Origin: Rhizobium hidalgonense
Lineage (GTDB): Bacteria; Pseudomonadota; Alphaproteobacteria; Rhizobiales; Rhizobiaceae
NCBI RefSeq assembly: GCF_002914525.1
Contig: NZ_LODW01000053.1
Span: 46,702 to 110,701 of the forward strand
Direction of reading: 5' to 3'
DNA length: 64,000 nucleotides
Shown here: piece after piece, positions 34,475 through 43,556 of the stretch
Position numbering within the stretch: position 1 is the stretch's first letter
Layout: every line of letters begins with the position of its first letter
Translations under genes and position numbers: made by a program
The notes under the pieces: generated by a model
The model's input: only the letters and a program-made list of their open reading frames with translations
What the model was told of the DNA's origin: nothing
Databases searched by the model: none

Positions 34475-35403
34475 GTCGGGCTCCGAAGGCGTGCGCGAAG
34501 GTTGAGCAGGGCGCTGGGTTTCAGAAGCGCTGCGATCTTGTCGAGAACCGGCAGGCGGGATCGCGACAGCCGGATGAAAAGCACCAGCAGGAACAAGGCA
34601 TGGCCGCCGATCAGAAAGCCCTGCGGATGCAATTGCGCTCCGAGCGATTGGGCAAGGCCAAGAATGATGCCGCCGGCAAGCGTGCCCCAGAGCGATCCGG
34701 CTCCGCCGATGACCGCGGCCTCGAAGGCGAAGAGCAGCTGCGGGCCGCCCGCATAGGGGCTGAAGGTCGCCCGCATGCCGAGAAAGGCGCCGGCGATCCC
34801 GATCGTGACCATGGTGATGGCGGTGGCGACCGCATTCACCCTGCGCGCATCGATGCCGACCAGCCCCGCCGTATCCGGATCTTCGGCCGTGGCGCGGATG
34901 GCGCGGCCGAGCGCAAAACGGCCGAGGAAAAATTGCAGCCCGCCGAGAATGAGGATCGCCGTTACCATCATCATCACGGCAAGCTTGCCGACGAAGATGT
35001 GGCCCGGCAGCTGCCAGGATGCATAGGAGAGGTTGCCGATGAAGGGCGCGAGCGATCGTGTGTCGGCGCCGAACTGTTCGAACAGCAGGTTGTCGATGAC
35101 GATCGACAGGCCGAAGGTCGTGAGAATCGGCAGCAGCGTGCCGCCGCGGGCGCTGCGTTCGAGAATGAAGCGCTGCAGCAGCCAGCCGATCACCGCCATG
35201 ACGGGCAGCACGATCAGCAGGCCGGCGAAGGGCGGAATGCCGGCTTTCGCGGCAAGCAGCCACAGCCCGTAGGCGGCCGCGACCGCCAGGCTGCCATGCG
35301 CGAGATTGATGATCCGCATGACCGAAAACATGAAGGACAATCCGCAGGCGATGACGGCATAATAGCCGCCGAGCAGGAGGCCCTGGATCAGGGTGTTGAT
35401 CAT
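34471..35403 (-). CDS. Branched-chain-type ABC transporter permease (LivH family)
   Basis: 310 residues from the ATG at 35403, with AAAGGAGCG upstream. The N-terminus MINTLIQGLLLGGYYAVIAC and the following GLSFMFSVMRIINLAHGSL are the LivH hallmark; the later loop RAIRATAEDPDTAGLVGIDA docks the ATPases. About eight membrane helices are visible. It overlaps its neighbours by 4 bp on both sides, showing strong translational coupling. Confidence 0.9.
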   Translation of the reverse strand: MINTLIQGLLLGGYYAVIACGLSFMFSVMRIINLAHGSLAVAAAYGLWLLAAKAGIPPFAGLLIVLPVMAVIGWLLQRFILERSARGGTLLPILTTFGLSIVIDNLLFEQFGADTRSLAPFIGNLSYASWQLPGHIFVGKLAVMMMVTAILILGGLQFFLGRFALGRAIRATAEDPDTAGLVGIDARRVNAVATAITMVTIGIAGAFLGMRATFSPYAGGPQLLFAFEAAVIGGAGSLWGTLAGGIILGLAQSLGAQLHPQGFLIGGHALFLLVLFIRLSRSRLPVLDKIAALLKPSALLNLRARLRSPT

Positions 35404-36128
35404 GATGCGCTCCTTTCGCCGGCTGGCCGGTGCAATCCGAAATAGGCCTGGGTGACGTGCTCGCGCGTGACGGCGGCTGCCGGCCGGTCGAGCACGATGC
35501 GGCCTTCCAGCATGCAGATGACACGGCTGGCGACACTCATGGCGCGGCCGAGATCCTGCTCGACCAGCACGATTGTTGTTCCCGAGGTCAGCAGCGCCTG
35601 CAGCTGGGCATAGACGCGGTCGACGACCAGAGGCGAAAGCCCGAGCGAGACCTCGTCCAGGAGAAGAATATCGGGGTTGCTCATCAGCGCCCGGCCAATG
35701 GCGGTTGCCTGCTGTTCCCCGCCGGAGAGGTGCCCGGTCTTGGCGTGTCGGCGGGGTTTCAGGTTCGGAAAGGCGTCGAGCACACGATCGATGCTCCACG
35801 CGCCCTTGCGTCCGCAGCTCTTGCCGAGAAGCAGGTTCTCTTCGACAGTCATCTGCGCAAACAGGCGCCGGCCTTCCGGCACCAGGGCGATGCCCTTGGC
35901 GATCCGCTTGTGGGAAGGCACGGCCGCCAAGTCTTCATTGCCGAGAAGCACGCGGCCGGCGGCGGGCAGATGGGCGCCGGCGATCGATCTGAGCAGCGTC
36001 GTCTTGCCGGCGCCGTTGGCGCCGACCAGCGCCAGCACCTCGCCCTTGGCGATATCGAAGCTGACCCCGCGCACCGCCTGCAGCAGGCCGTGGCGGACGT
36101 CGAGATTCTGGATGGAAAGAAGGCTCAT
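35400..36128 (-). CDS. Branched-chain-type ABC transporter ATPase (LivF family)
   Basis: 242 residues. Walker A is GANGAGKTTLL (about residue 36), the signature is LSGGEQQATAIGRAL, and Walker B is ILLLDEVSLGLSP. RHGLLQAVRGVSFDI near the N-terminus is typical of LivF. It overlaps LivG and LivH-type genes by 4 bp at each end. The signature has Ala-Thr in place of the commoner Met-Leu, a mild variation. Confidence 0.9.
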   Translation of the reverse strand: MSLLSIQNLDVRHGLLQAVRGVSFDIAKGEVLALVGANGAGKTTLLRSIAGAHLPAAGRVLLGNEDLAAVPSHKRIAKGIALVPEGRRLFAQMTVEENLLLGKSCGRKGAWSIDRVLDAFPNLKPRRHAKTGHLSGGEQQATAIGRALMSNPDILLLDEVSLGLSPLVVDRVYAQLQALLTSGTTIVLVEQDLGRAMSVASRVICMLEGRIVLDRPAAAVTREHVTQAYFGLHRPAGERSAS

Positions 36129-36865
36129 GCGGGCGTCCCTCCAAGATAGGCTTTGACCACTTCCGCATCGCTCATGACAGTCTTCGGTTCGCCATCGGCG
36201 ATGATCCGGCCGGCATCCATGCAGATCAGCCGTTCGGCCACCTGCAGCAGGATATGGACGATATGCTCGATCCAGACGATGCCGATGCCGCGGCGGCGCA
36301 ACTCCAGGATGGTTTCCACCAGCTCGCTCGCCTCGCCATCGGTCAGGCCGCCGCCGATCTCGTCGAGCAGCAGCAGCCGCGGCTGAGTGGCAAGCGCACG
36401 GGCAAGCTCCAGCCGTTTGCGATCGAGCAGGCCGAGCGTATCGGCCTGGCGGTTGGCGACGCCGAGCATGCCGCAGAGCGACAGCGAATCCACCACACGC
36501 TCATAGGCCTCGTCGCGGCTTGCCGCATTGCCGTGCGAGGCGGCGACGAAGACATTTTCGAAGGTCGTCATGCCGCTGAAGGGCTTGGGAATCTGATGCG
36601 TCCGCACGAGACCGGAGCGGCAGCGTTCCGCCGCCGTCCGGCCGGTGACCTCAGTGCCGTCGAAGGTGATGCTGCCCGCACTCGGCGGATAGGCGCCGGC
36701 GAGCACGCTGAGCAGCGTCGTCTTGCCCGCGCCGTTCGGCCCGACGATGCCGACCGCCTCGCCGTCGCCCATGGAGAAATCGAGATTCTCCAGCACGACA
36801 AGCGCGCCGAACCGCTTGTGGATCCCCTTGGCCGAGAGAAAACCTTCCCCCGGCCGTCTTTGCAC
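36125..36865 (-). CDS. Branched-chain-type ABC transporter ATPase (LivG family)
   Basis: 246 residues from the GTG at 36865, with AGAGG about 7 nt upstream; another GTG at 36880 adds five. Walker A is GPNGAGKTTLL. A LivG-like long insertion precedes the signature region, which reads LGLLDRKRLELARAL instead of LSGGQ, followed by Walker B LLLLDEIGGGLTDGE. The degenerate LSGGQ-equivalent is common among LivG proteins. It forms the nucleotide-binding pair with LivF. Confidence 0.88.
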   Translation of the reverse strand: MQRRPGEGFLSAKGIHKRFGALVVLENLDFSMGDGEAVGIVGPNGAGKTTLLSVLAGAYPPSAGSITFDGTEVTGRTAAERCRSGLVRTHQIPKPFSGMTTFENVFVAASHGNAASRDEAYERVVDSLSLCGMLGVANRQADTLGLLDRKRLELARALATQPRLLLLDEIGGGLTDGEASELVETILELRRRGIGIVWIEHIVHILLQVAERLICMDAGRIIADGEPKTVMSDAEVVKAYLGGTPA

Positions 36866-36885
36866 TTCTTGCCTCTGCACTGTTG

Positions 36886-38220
36886 CTATCCGTTGTAAGC
36901 GGTGAGCTTGGCGCCGACCGGGACATTGGGATCGGTAGCGTTTTCGGTGACGACGTAGTCGAGCGCGAATTTCGAGCCCTCCTTTGCCTTCACCCATTGC
37001 GTGCCGATGATCGGTCCGGGAGAAACATTGGCGACGGGACCGCTGGTGAAGTCGACCTTGCCGGCGATCGTCGTCGTCTTTAGCGTGGCGAGCGCCTTGG
37101 CCACCGCCTCCTTGCTCTTGACGTCGGTGCTCGCCTTCAGCGCATCGAAGCCGGCGTCGAGCAGCGCCAGGCTGGCGCCGAGCTGCTGCGTCCACTGCTT
37201 GCCGCTCGCCGTTTCATAACCGTCGGCGAGTTCGGTTCCGGAGACGCCGGTCAGCGTCGATTTGTAAGGGAAGGCCTTGTGCCAGTAGGCGGCGCTGCCG
37301 ATGTTGAGGCCAAGATCGCCGAGCGCCTCGATGTCGGATGGAAAGAGGCCCGTCTTGGCGACCTGGCAGATCTTGATCTGCTGGGTCAGGCCCTGCTGTG
37401 CCGCCTGACGCCAGAAGGCGGCGAAATCGGGCGGGATCGGGAAGGAGTTGAAGATCTCGACGCCTTCCTGCCGGAAGAGAGCGATCTGCGCGGTAAAGTC
37501 GGTGGTCCCGGTTTCATATGCGCCGGGATCGACGATCGTGAAGCCCGCCTTGGCAAGTGCCGGCGCCAGATGGGTGCGGATCGCGTTGCCGTCGGCATCG
37601 TTGGGATACATGACCCCGACCTTCTTGTTGGTCTCGATCAGGTTCCACTGCGAGACATAGGCCTTGTGGAACTCTTCGACGCCGAAGCCGAAATGATAGG
37701 TCCATTTGAACGGCGAGGGCGCGCCGGGCTTGGCGCCGCGGCCGAAATACCAGGCTTCCCAGGGCATGACCGTCGACAGGCAGGGAATGCCCGCCGCCTC
37801 GCAGGCATCGGCCACCGGATTGATGGTTTCGGGCGTCGAGACGGCGAGCATCAGGTCGATCGCCTCATTGTTGATCAGGTCCTTCGCCAGCTGCCCGGCG
37901 CGCGAGGGGTCGGACTGGGTGTCCCGGTCGAGAATCTCAACCTTCCAGGTCTTGCCGCCCGCCTGCAGGCCGCCCTCCAGCGCCTTGCGTGCCAGTTCCA
38001 GCACATAGCCGTCGGTCTCGCCGAAGCCGCCGAGAGGGCCGGTGCGCGGGCTTATAAAGCCGACCTTCAGCGTATCACCGCCTTGGGCGAAAGCCGTGCG
38101 GCCGGAAAGCGCCAGCGCCGCACTGCCTGCGGCAGCCGATGCGATGAAAGAGCGGCGAGTGAGAGACGCCGCGTTGAGTTTTCCGTTCTCGAGTTTGCCG
38201 TTGCGGAAAATGCCGTTCAT
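36886..38220 (-). CDS. ABC transporter substrate-binding protein, LivK-like, Tat-exported
   Basis: 444 residues from the ATG at 38220. The N-terminus carries a twin-arginine signal, SLTRRSFIASAAAGSAALAL, with likely cleavage after AFAQ. The mature protein is the two-lobed receptor-ligand-binding (periplasmic-binding family 6) fold, beginning LKVGFISPRTGPLGGFGETD. Members linked to aromatic operons often bind benzoates or phenylpropanoids rather than branched-chain amino acids. With two aldehyde dehydrogenases and a CalA-like SDR in the operon, an aromatic ligand is inferred. Confidence 0.88.
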   Translation of the reverse strand: MNGIFRNGKLENGKLNAASLTRRSFIASAAAGSAALALSGRTAFAQGGDTLKVGFISPRTGPLGGFGETDGYVLELARKALEGGLQAGGKTWKVEILDRDTQSDPSRAGQLAKDLINNEAIDLMLAVSTPETINPVADACEAAGIPCLSTVMPWEAWYFGRGAKPGAPSPFKWTYHFGFGVEEFHKAYVSQWNLIETNKKVGVMYPNDADGNAIRTHLAPALAKAGFTIVDPGAYETGTTDFTAQIALFRQEGVEIFNSFPIPPDFAAFWRQAAQQGLTQQIKICQVAKTGLFPSDIEALGDLGLNIGSAAYWHKAFPYKSTLTGVSGTELADGYETASGKQWTQQLGASLALLDAGFDALKASTDVKSKEAVAKALATLKTTTIAGKVDFTSGPVANVSPGPIIGTQWVKAKEGSKFALDYVVTENATDPNVPVGAKLTAYNG

Positions 38221-38285
38221 GAAATCGTTCCTCCCTCTTGATGCGGGCCTCCCAGCCCGTTTGCCTCGTTCATCCCGATCTGAAT

Positions 38286-39749
38286 TCAGATCGGGTAGTG
38301 TCGTTTTCTCCCAGCGATGGTGATCCATCTGAGCTCGGTGAATTCATCGATTGCGGCCTTGCCGCCGAAGCGGCCGTAGCCGCTTGATTTGACCCCCCCG
38401 AACGGCATTTGCGGCTCGTCCGAAACCGTCGCCTCGTTGATGTGGCAGATGCCGGATTCAAGCCGCATGGCAACGGCCATCGCTGCACTGACATCGCTGC
38501 TGAAAACCGCCGCCGACAGCCCGTATTCATTGTCGTTGGCAACCGTCACCGCCTCGTCGACGCTGCCGACCCGGACGATCGCGGCAACCGGCCCGAAACT
38601 CTCCTCGCGGTAGATGCGCATGGCCGGCGTCACGTGATCGATGACGGTCGCATCCATCAGCGTGCCGTTGGGCCGGCCACCGCAGACGAGCACCGCGCCC
38701 TTCTGCAGGGCATCGTCGACGAGCGACTTCACGCGCCGCGCCGCTTCGGCGTTGATCAGCGTGCCGAGCGGCGTATTGCCGTCCCCGGGATGACCTGCGA
38801 CGAGGGTTTCGGCCTTCGTTCGGAACTTGCCGACGAAATTGTCGGCGATCTCGTCCATTAGGATGATCCGCTCGGTCGACATGCAGATCTGGCCCTGGTT
38901 CATGAAGGCGCCGAAGGCGGCGGCACCGACCGCCTCGTCGATATCAGCGTCGGCGAGCACGATGAACGGCGCTTTGCCGCCGAGTTCGAGCAGGCAGCGC
39001 TTCAGATGCCGTGCCGCGCTTTCGGCGATGATGCGGCCGACACGGGTGGAACCGGTGAAATTGATGCGGCGCACGGCCGGATGGGCGATCAGCGCATCGA
39101 CGACGGCGGCGGCATCGCTCGGCGCGTTGGAGACGACATTGACGACGCCGCGAGGAAAGCCGGCGTCACGCAGGATGTCGCCGATCAAGCCGTGGGTCTT
39201 CGGGCAGAGTTCGGAGGCTTTCAGGATGACCGTGTTGCCGCAGGCAAGCGGCATGGCGACGGCGCGGGTGCCGAGAATAATGGGTGCATTCCAGGGCGCG
39301 ATGCCGACGCAGACGCCCGCCGGCTGGCGCACCGCCATGGCAAGGTTTCCGGGAATGCCCGATGGAATGAGCTCGCCGGAAATTTGCGTGGTCATCGCCG
39401 CCGCCTCGCGCAGAATGTCGGCTCCGAGCCGGCAATTGATCGCCGCCCATTGCGCCGTGGCGCCGGTTTCGCCGGTCATGGCGGCAATGAGTTCCGGCGT
39501 TCTGGCATCGAGCAGATCGGCAGCGGCGTTCAGCAGTCTGCGCCGCTCGCCCGGGCCGGTCTGCGACCAGTCGGGAAAGGCGGCAGCGGCCGCATTGGCG
39601 GCCCGCGTCATGTCGGCGATGGATCCGGCAGCGGCGGTCGTTGCAACGTCGCCAGTCAGCGGATCGACGCGTTCGAAGGTGGCGCCCTCGGACGCGTCCA
39701 TCGCCTCATTGTTGATCATCAGCTTTGCTGAAAACACCGCTTCACCCAT
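38286..39749 (-). CDS. NAD-dependent aldehyde dehydrogenase, paralogue of the 31157 gene
   Basis: 487 residues. The base glutamate is in LLELGGKAPFIV and the nucleophile in NQGQICMSTERI. It is clearly paralogous to the enzyme at 31157-32602, sharing the ICMSTERI and INEATV/INGPTL-type segments. The ATG at 39749 is used; a GTG at 39737 would align better with the paralogue. It is first in the leftward operon, diverging from the AraC gene across 236 bp. Aromatic aldehyde oxidation is inferred. Confidence 0.85.
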   Translation of the reverse strand: MGEAVFSAKLMINNEAMDASEGATFERVDPLTGDVATTAAAGSIADMTRAANAAAAAFPDWSQTGPGERRRLLNAAADLLDARTPELIAAMTGETGATAQWAAINCRLGADILREAAAMTTQISGELIPSGIPGNLAMAVRQPAGVCVGIAPWNAPIILGTRAVAMPLACGNTVILKASELCPKTHGLIGDILRDAGFPRGVVNVVSNAPSDAAAVVDALIAHPAVRRINFTGSTRVGRIIAESAARHLKRCLLELGGKAPFIVLADADIDEAVGAAAFGAFMNQGQICMSTERIILMDEIADNFVGKFRTKAETLVAGHPGDGNTPLGTLINAEAARRVKSLVDDALQKGAVLVCGGRPNGTLMDATVIDHVTPAMRIYREESFGPVAAIVRVGSVDEAVTVANDNEYGLSAAVFSSDVSAAMAVAMRLESGICHINEATVSDEPQMPFGGVKSSGYGRFGGKAAIDEFTELRWITIAGRKRHYPI

Positions 39750-39985
39750 TCGTCACGTGCTGGCGCCAGGTGCTGACGCCTGCATTGCTGCCACGGGAGA
39801 AGACGAGCGGACGCAACGGCCCCAAAGGCCGCTTCAGCGTTCCTGCGTTGTCGGAATGCCTCCTCCCAAAGGCTTATGACGATCAGGTTACGCCGATCAT
39901 TCGTGGATGGAATGCGATTTATTGGGTTAATATTGTAATTATCTGGCGATTGCGGCACTATTTGACGGGAGCGGAGGACCAAGGC

Positions 39986-40885
39986 TTGGCGACGGACGGG
40001 GGCATTCATCACTATGCCAGGGGCGAGTGGCATGCGCCGTCGCTTTTCCACCGGCGCATCCGTCTTCAAAAAGGGCTCTATGCCGATTTCCACCATTTCC
40101 TGCTGCTCGGCGAAGGGGCGGCCGAGCTTCATTTCGACAGTGGCGAAGATCGGCCGCTGCACGGACCGCTGCTTGCCTTCCTGCCGCCACAGGCGCGCTG
40201 CGACCTGTCGATATCAGCCGGAAGTGCGGCCCATCTCATCGGCGCCTCGGCGCAGATCATGGTCGATGCGATCGGCGACAAGGTGGAATCCTACTCGCTG
40301 CGCCTCTTCACCGAGCAGCACAAGCTGGTCGATGTGCGGGATCCCTTGGCTGTGGCTGAAATCAGTCCGCTGATTTCAGGCTTCGCGCGGGAACTCGGCG
40401 ATCCCTCCCGTTCCTCCTGGATGGTGGTCTCGGCCTATCTCAGGCTGATCCTGATGACGCTCTGGCGCGGCAGCGACAGCGAAAGAAGCGAGCCGCGCGG
40501 GCAGGGCGAAACCGGTTCGATCCTCCAGCGCTACCGCCAACTGGTCGAGGCCGGCTTCCGCCAGCACCGGCCGGTGAGCGACTATGCCGCGGAATTGGGC
40601 GTCACCGCCGACCGGCTGCATTCGATCTGCCAAAGGGCGCTCGGCCGCTCGCCGATCCAGCTCCTGCATGAGCGCGTGGTGCAGGAGGCAAAGCTGAGAT
40701 TGGAGCGCTCGGCCCGCAATATCCAGGAAATCTCCGACAGCCTCGGCTTCCGCGACCCGACCTATTTCAGCCATTTCTTCAAGCGCAAGACCGGCCTTTC
40801 CCCCGCCGGCTACCGCGAGATCGCCAGGGCGTCGGCCGGCTCGGAAAACAGCATGCTGTCCTCGGGTTATGCCGACTGGCCTTAG
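39986..40885 (+). CDS. AraC-family regulator, likely controller of the aromatic-aldehyde operon
   Basis: 299 residues from the TTG at 39986 (GGAGGA 7 nt upstream); longer frames run into the AT-rich promoter region. The N-terminal cupin-like sensor includes HHYARGEWHAPSLFHRRIRL. The double helix-turn-helix covers about residues 195-290, ending QEISDSLGFRDPTYFSHFFK and RKTGLSPAGYR. It diverges from the aldehyde dehydrogenase/ABC operon, the natural target. The intergenic TTAATATTGTAATTATCT stretch at 39928-39946 is the probable promoter zone. Confidence 0.87.
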   Translation: MATDGGIHHYARGEWHAPSLFHRRIRLQKGLYADFHHFLLLGEGAAELHFDSGEDRPLHGPLLAFLPPQARCDLSISAGSAAHLIGASAQIMVDAIGDKVESYSLRLFTEQHKLVDVRDPLAVAEISPLISGFARELGDPSRSSWMVVSAYLRLILMTLWRGSDSERSEPRGQGETGSILQRYRQLVEAGFRQHRPVSDYAAELGVTADRLHSICQRALGRSPIQLLHERVVQEAKLRLERSARNIQEISDSLGFRDPTYFSHFFKRKTGLSPAGYREIARASAGSENSMLSSGYADWP

Positions 40886-41081
40886 GCGCGGGCTTATTGG
40901 TCAAGTAATAGCTTGCCGATCTTGAGTGACAAATCATGCTCAACACGGACCCAGGCCGCGTAGGACTGCGATGTGCCAGAAGCAGTCGTTTGCCCTGCCG
41001 CCGCGGTGCGCGACCTCGAATGACCGGTCTGGGGCAGGGAAAGTTCGGGACGCTTGCGCTTCCTTCGGCAGCAGGCTATAC

Positions 41082-41101
41082 ACTGAACTATATGGTTCAG
41101 T
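41082..41101. promoter_or_regulatory. Inverted repeat covering the ArsR start codon, candidate operator
   Basis: ACTGAAC at 41082-41088 and GTTCAGT at 41095-41101 are a perfect 7-bp inverted repeat with a 6-bp spacer that contains the ATG at 41092. A repressor bound here would block both transcription and the initiation region. ArsR proteins of the SRPBCC-paired type commonly autoregulate, so this is a good operator candidate. Confidence 0.5.
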
Positions 41102-41439
41102 ATGGAAGTCCTCCCCTCGATCTCACATTCGCGGCGCTGTCAGATGCGACCCGCCGCGGGATCATCGATCAGCTTGGGCGAGGGGACGCGTCGATCACCA
41201 GTCTCGCGGACAAGTTCCACATGACGCTGACCGGCATGAAGAAACATGTCGAGGTTCTCGAGCGGGCGGGGCTCGTCGTCACGCAGAAGGTCGGACGGGT
41301 GAGAACCTGCAAGCTTGGGAAACGCGGCCTCGAGGCGGAGGCCGAGTGGATCGAGGCGCATCGCAAGCTCTTCGAGGCCCGCTTCGAAGCATTGGACGAA
41401 ATCATCAGCGAAATGAAACAGGAGGGAAGCGATGACTGA
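41092..41439 (+). CDS. ArsR-family transcriptional regulator
   Basis: 115 residues from the ATG at 41092 (MVQYGSPPLDLTFAALSDAT). The winged helix-turn-helix has RRGIIDQLGRGDASITSLAD and KFHMTLTGMKKHVEVLERAG. No metal-binding cysteine motif is present, so it is not an arsenic or cadmium sensor of the classical type. Its stop overlaps the start of the SRPBCC gene by 8 bp. This ArsR/SRPBCC pairing is widespread and little understood. Confidence 0.87.
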   Translation: MVQYGSPPLDLTFAALSDATRRGIIDQLGRGDASITSLADKFHMTLTGMKKHVEVLERAGLVVTQKVGRVRTCKLGKRGLEAEAEWIEAHRKLFEARFEALDEIISEMKQEGSDD

Positions 41440-41935
41440 GCAAGTTAACGATGCAGGTGGTGCGCAGAATCCGACGTCAGTCGAGCGCAGAGGGGATCGC
41501 GAACTCTTGGTAACGCGGACATTTGATGCCCCGCCGAGCACGGTTTACAAGGCGTGGAGCCAGCCCGAGTTGTTCCGGCGCTGGTGGGTGCCAAAATCGG
41601 TATCCGGCGTTTCACTCGTGTCATGCGATATGGACGTCCGTACCGGCGGCAAATATCGGCTGGAATTCGGCGCCGGCGGTTCGGACACCATGGCCTTCTA
41701 TGGCAAGTATCTCGAGGTGGTGCCGAACGAGCGCATCGTCTGGACCAACGACGAGGGCGAAGAGGGTGCGATCACGACCGTGACCTTCGAGGACCAAGGC
41801 GGGAAGACGCTGCTGAAGTTCCACGAGGTCTATCCGTCCAAGGAGGCGCTCGAGGAAGCACTACAGGGCTCGGCGGCCGCATTGCCGGAGCAGCTGGAGC
41901 AACTCGACGAATTGCTTTCCAGCCTAGGCAAATAG
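41432..41935 (+). CDS. SRPBCC-fold protein (AHSA1 family)
   Basis: 167 residues in the START/Bet v1-like AHSA1 family. Typical blocks are LLVTRTFDAPPSTVYKAWSQ, LFRRWWVPKSV and ITTVTFEDQGGKTLLKFHEV. The fold forms a hydrophobic ligand pocket; the ligand is unknown. It is translationally coupled to the ArsR gene and probably acts in the same response. The C-terminal 15 residues (LPEQLEQLDELLSSLGK) form an amphipathic helix. Confidence 0.87.
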   Translation: MTEQVNDAGGAQNPTSVERRGDRELLVTRTFDAPPSTVYKAWSQPELFRRWWVPKSVSGVSLVSCDMDVRTGGKYRLEFGAGGSDTMAFYGKYLEVVPNERIVWTNDEGEEGAITTVTFEDQGGKTLLKFHEVYPSKEALEEALQGSAAALPEQLEQLDELLSSLGK

Positions 41936-42026
41936 CGCGGTCGGGAAACTCGCCTCGAACGAACGTCTGCTCTTCGGAAGTAACTCCGCCGGCCTTTCTG
42001 GCCGGAGCGAAGGCGAGCAGACCAGT

Positions 42027-43433
42027 TCACGACAGGGCGAAAATTCTGACCTCTCTGCCGATGCCCTGAAGTTCCGCCATCCGCGAGGCCGATGTGATGC
42101 CGCTGTCGCGCAGGATGTCCGAAACCTGGGCATCCCCGACGATCGCCTCCGTCGTCATGATCACATTCGGATCGGCAAGACCCTGGACGCGCGAGGCGAT
42201 ATTCACCGTCTGGCCGAAATAGTCCTGCCGGTCGTTGAGGTTGACGGCGAGGCATGGACCTTCATGGATGCCGATCTTCAGCAGGAGATCGTCGCTGCCG
42301 TGTTCGGTATTCAACCGAAGCATCGCCTCCCGCATCTTGAGCGCGGCGGCCACCGCGCGGTCCGGGCTCGGAAAGGTCGCCATCACGGCGTCGCCAATGG
42401 TCTTGACGACTGCGCCGGCTTCCGTGGCGACGATCTCGTGCAGAACCCTGAAATGCGCTCGCACCAGATCGAAAGCGGCAAGATCTCCGACGCGTTCGTA
42501 GAGCGCGGTCGAGCCCCGCAAGTCGGTGAAGAGGAAAGTCAGGCTGGTGATCTTGAGGCGCTGGTCGACGTCGAGCGTGTCGGTCCGGTAGATGTCCCTG
42601 AAGCTCTGGTTCGTCAGCAGGCGCTTGGCCGTCAGAAAAGGCCGCCTGCGGCCGAGAAGGTCGTGAAGGTCATCCCCTGCGATGCAGACGTTCGGCACCA
42701 CCCTGCGGTCGGTGTGGTTTTCGAGGGTGAGCCGCAGCAGGCCGGGACTAAGGGTCAGCGTTTCGTTCAGTGCATGCGCCCGGCTGATGACCATCGAAAG
42801 GGTTTGGCGTTCGTTGGTGGGCTCGCCCTTCACGTCGATGAACTGCGCCGAATGCGTGACCGCATCGAAGATGATGACGAATTGCGCCGGCAGCTGCAGC
42901 GAGACGAAAGCCTTCTCGCCCGGAGCCAGCTCGATCATTTCCAACTGAATGCGTGAAAACTTCGCTTCCAGATCCTCCGGCAGGTCGACACCGGAGCTGA
43001 AGAAGATTTGGCGATAGTACTCGAGCGGCGGTAACAGATCGGGGTCGTGGGCGGCAATCCTGCGCACTCTCGGGCTGACGGTGAATGTTACCTCGACCAT
43101 CTCGTCGAGCGTCGGCTCGTATCCGGCCGCGCAGAGCGCGCAATGATAGGTCTCTTGGGAGACCCCTTTGAGGGTTGCGCCGCTGTCAAGGACGCCGCCG
43201 CATCCCGGGCAAAGCACATTCCAGGTCATTTCGAACGCGCCGATGCGGGCCGCATGCAGAAGTGCTGCGATGGTTTTCTCTTCATCGAGATGATGCTGAT
43301 TTGCGAAAGCGAGCGCATTGATGCGATTGAGATCGCGATCCGAGTCATGCTTGACGACGTTTTCGATGCACTCGACCGTCTGCGGGTCGGCGGCCTGCCG
43401 CAGAGCGGCAAAAAGTGCGTCCATTTCACTCAT
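42027..43433 (-). CDS. Class III adenylate/guanylate cyclase with N-terminal DUF5939-like region
   Basis: 468 residues. The N-terminal part (about 1-290) carries a zinc-ribbon-like arrangement, CPGC near residue 75 and CALC near 100, and matches the DUF5939 type seen in proteobacterial cyclases. The catalytic domain spans about 295-440. Its metal-binding aspartates are in FLFTDLRGST and IGDAVMATF, with VNIASRVQG near the end. It is soluble, so it probably makes cyclic AMP in the cytoplasm in response to an unknown signal. Nothing in its neighbourhood fixes the role. Confidence 0.87.
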   Translation of the reverse strand: MSEMDALFAALRQAADPQTVECIENVVKHDSDRDLNRINALAFANQHHLDEEKTIAALLHAARIGAFEMTWNVLCPGCGGVLDSGATLKGVSQETYHCALCAAGYEPTLDEMVEVTFTVSPRVRRIAAHDPDLLPPLEYYRQIFFSSGVDLPEDLEAKFSRIQLEMIELAPGEKAFVSLQLPAQFVIIFDAVTHSAQFIDVKGEPTNERQTLSMVISRAHALNETLTLSPGLLRLTLENHTDRRVVPNVCIAGDDLHDLLGRRRPFLTAKRLLTNQSFRDIYRTDTLDVDQRLKITSLTFLFTDLRGSTALYERVGDLAAFDLVRAHFRVLHEIVATEAGAVVKTIGDAVMATFPSPDRAVAAALKMREAMLRLNTEHGSDDLLLKIGIHEGPCLAVNLNDRQDYFGQTVNIASRVQGLADPNVIMTTEAIVGDAQVSDILRDSGITSASRMAELQGIGREVRIFALS

Positions 43434-43556
43434 TAGACAAGTCTCCGTGCGCAGAACCCACGGCGGACGACGCCAGGGCCGCGATCATAACACGGGAATT
43501 TCCCAATAGAAATCTTTAGGCTCGGAGCTGACTGCTGGGCCAAGCGAAAGTGGGTT

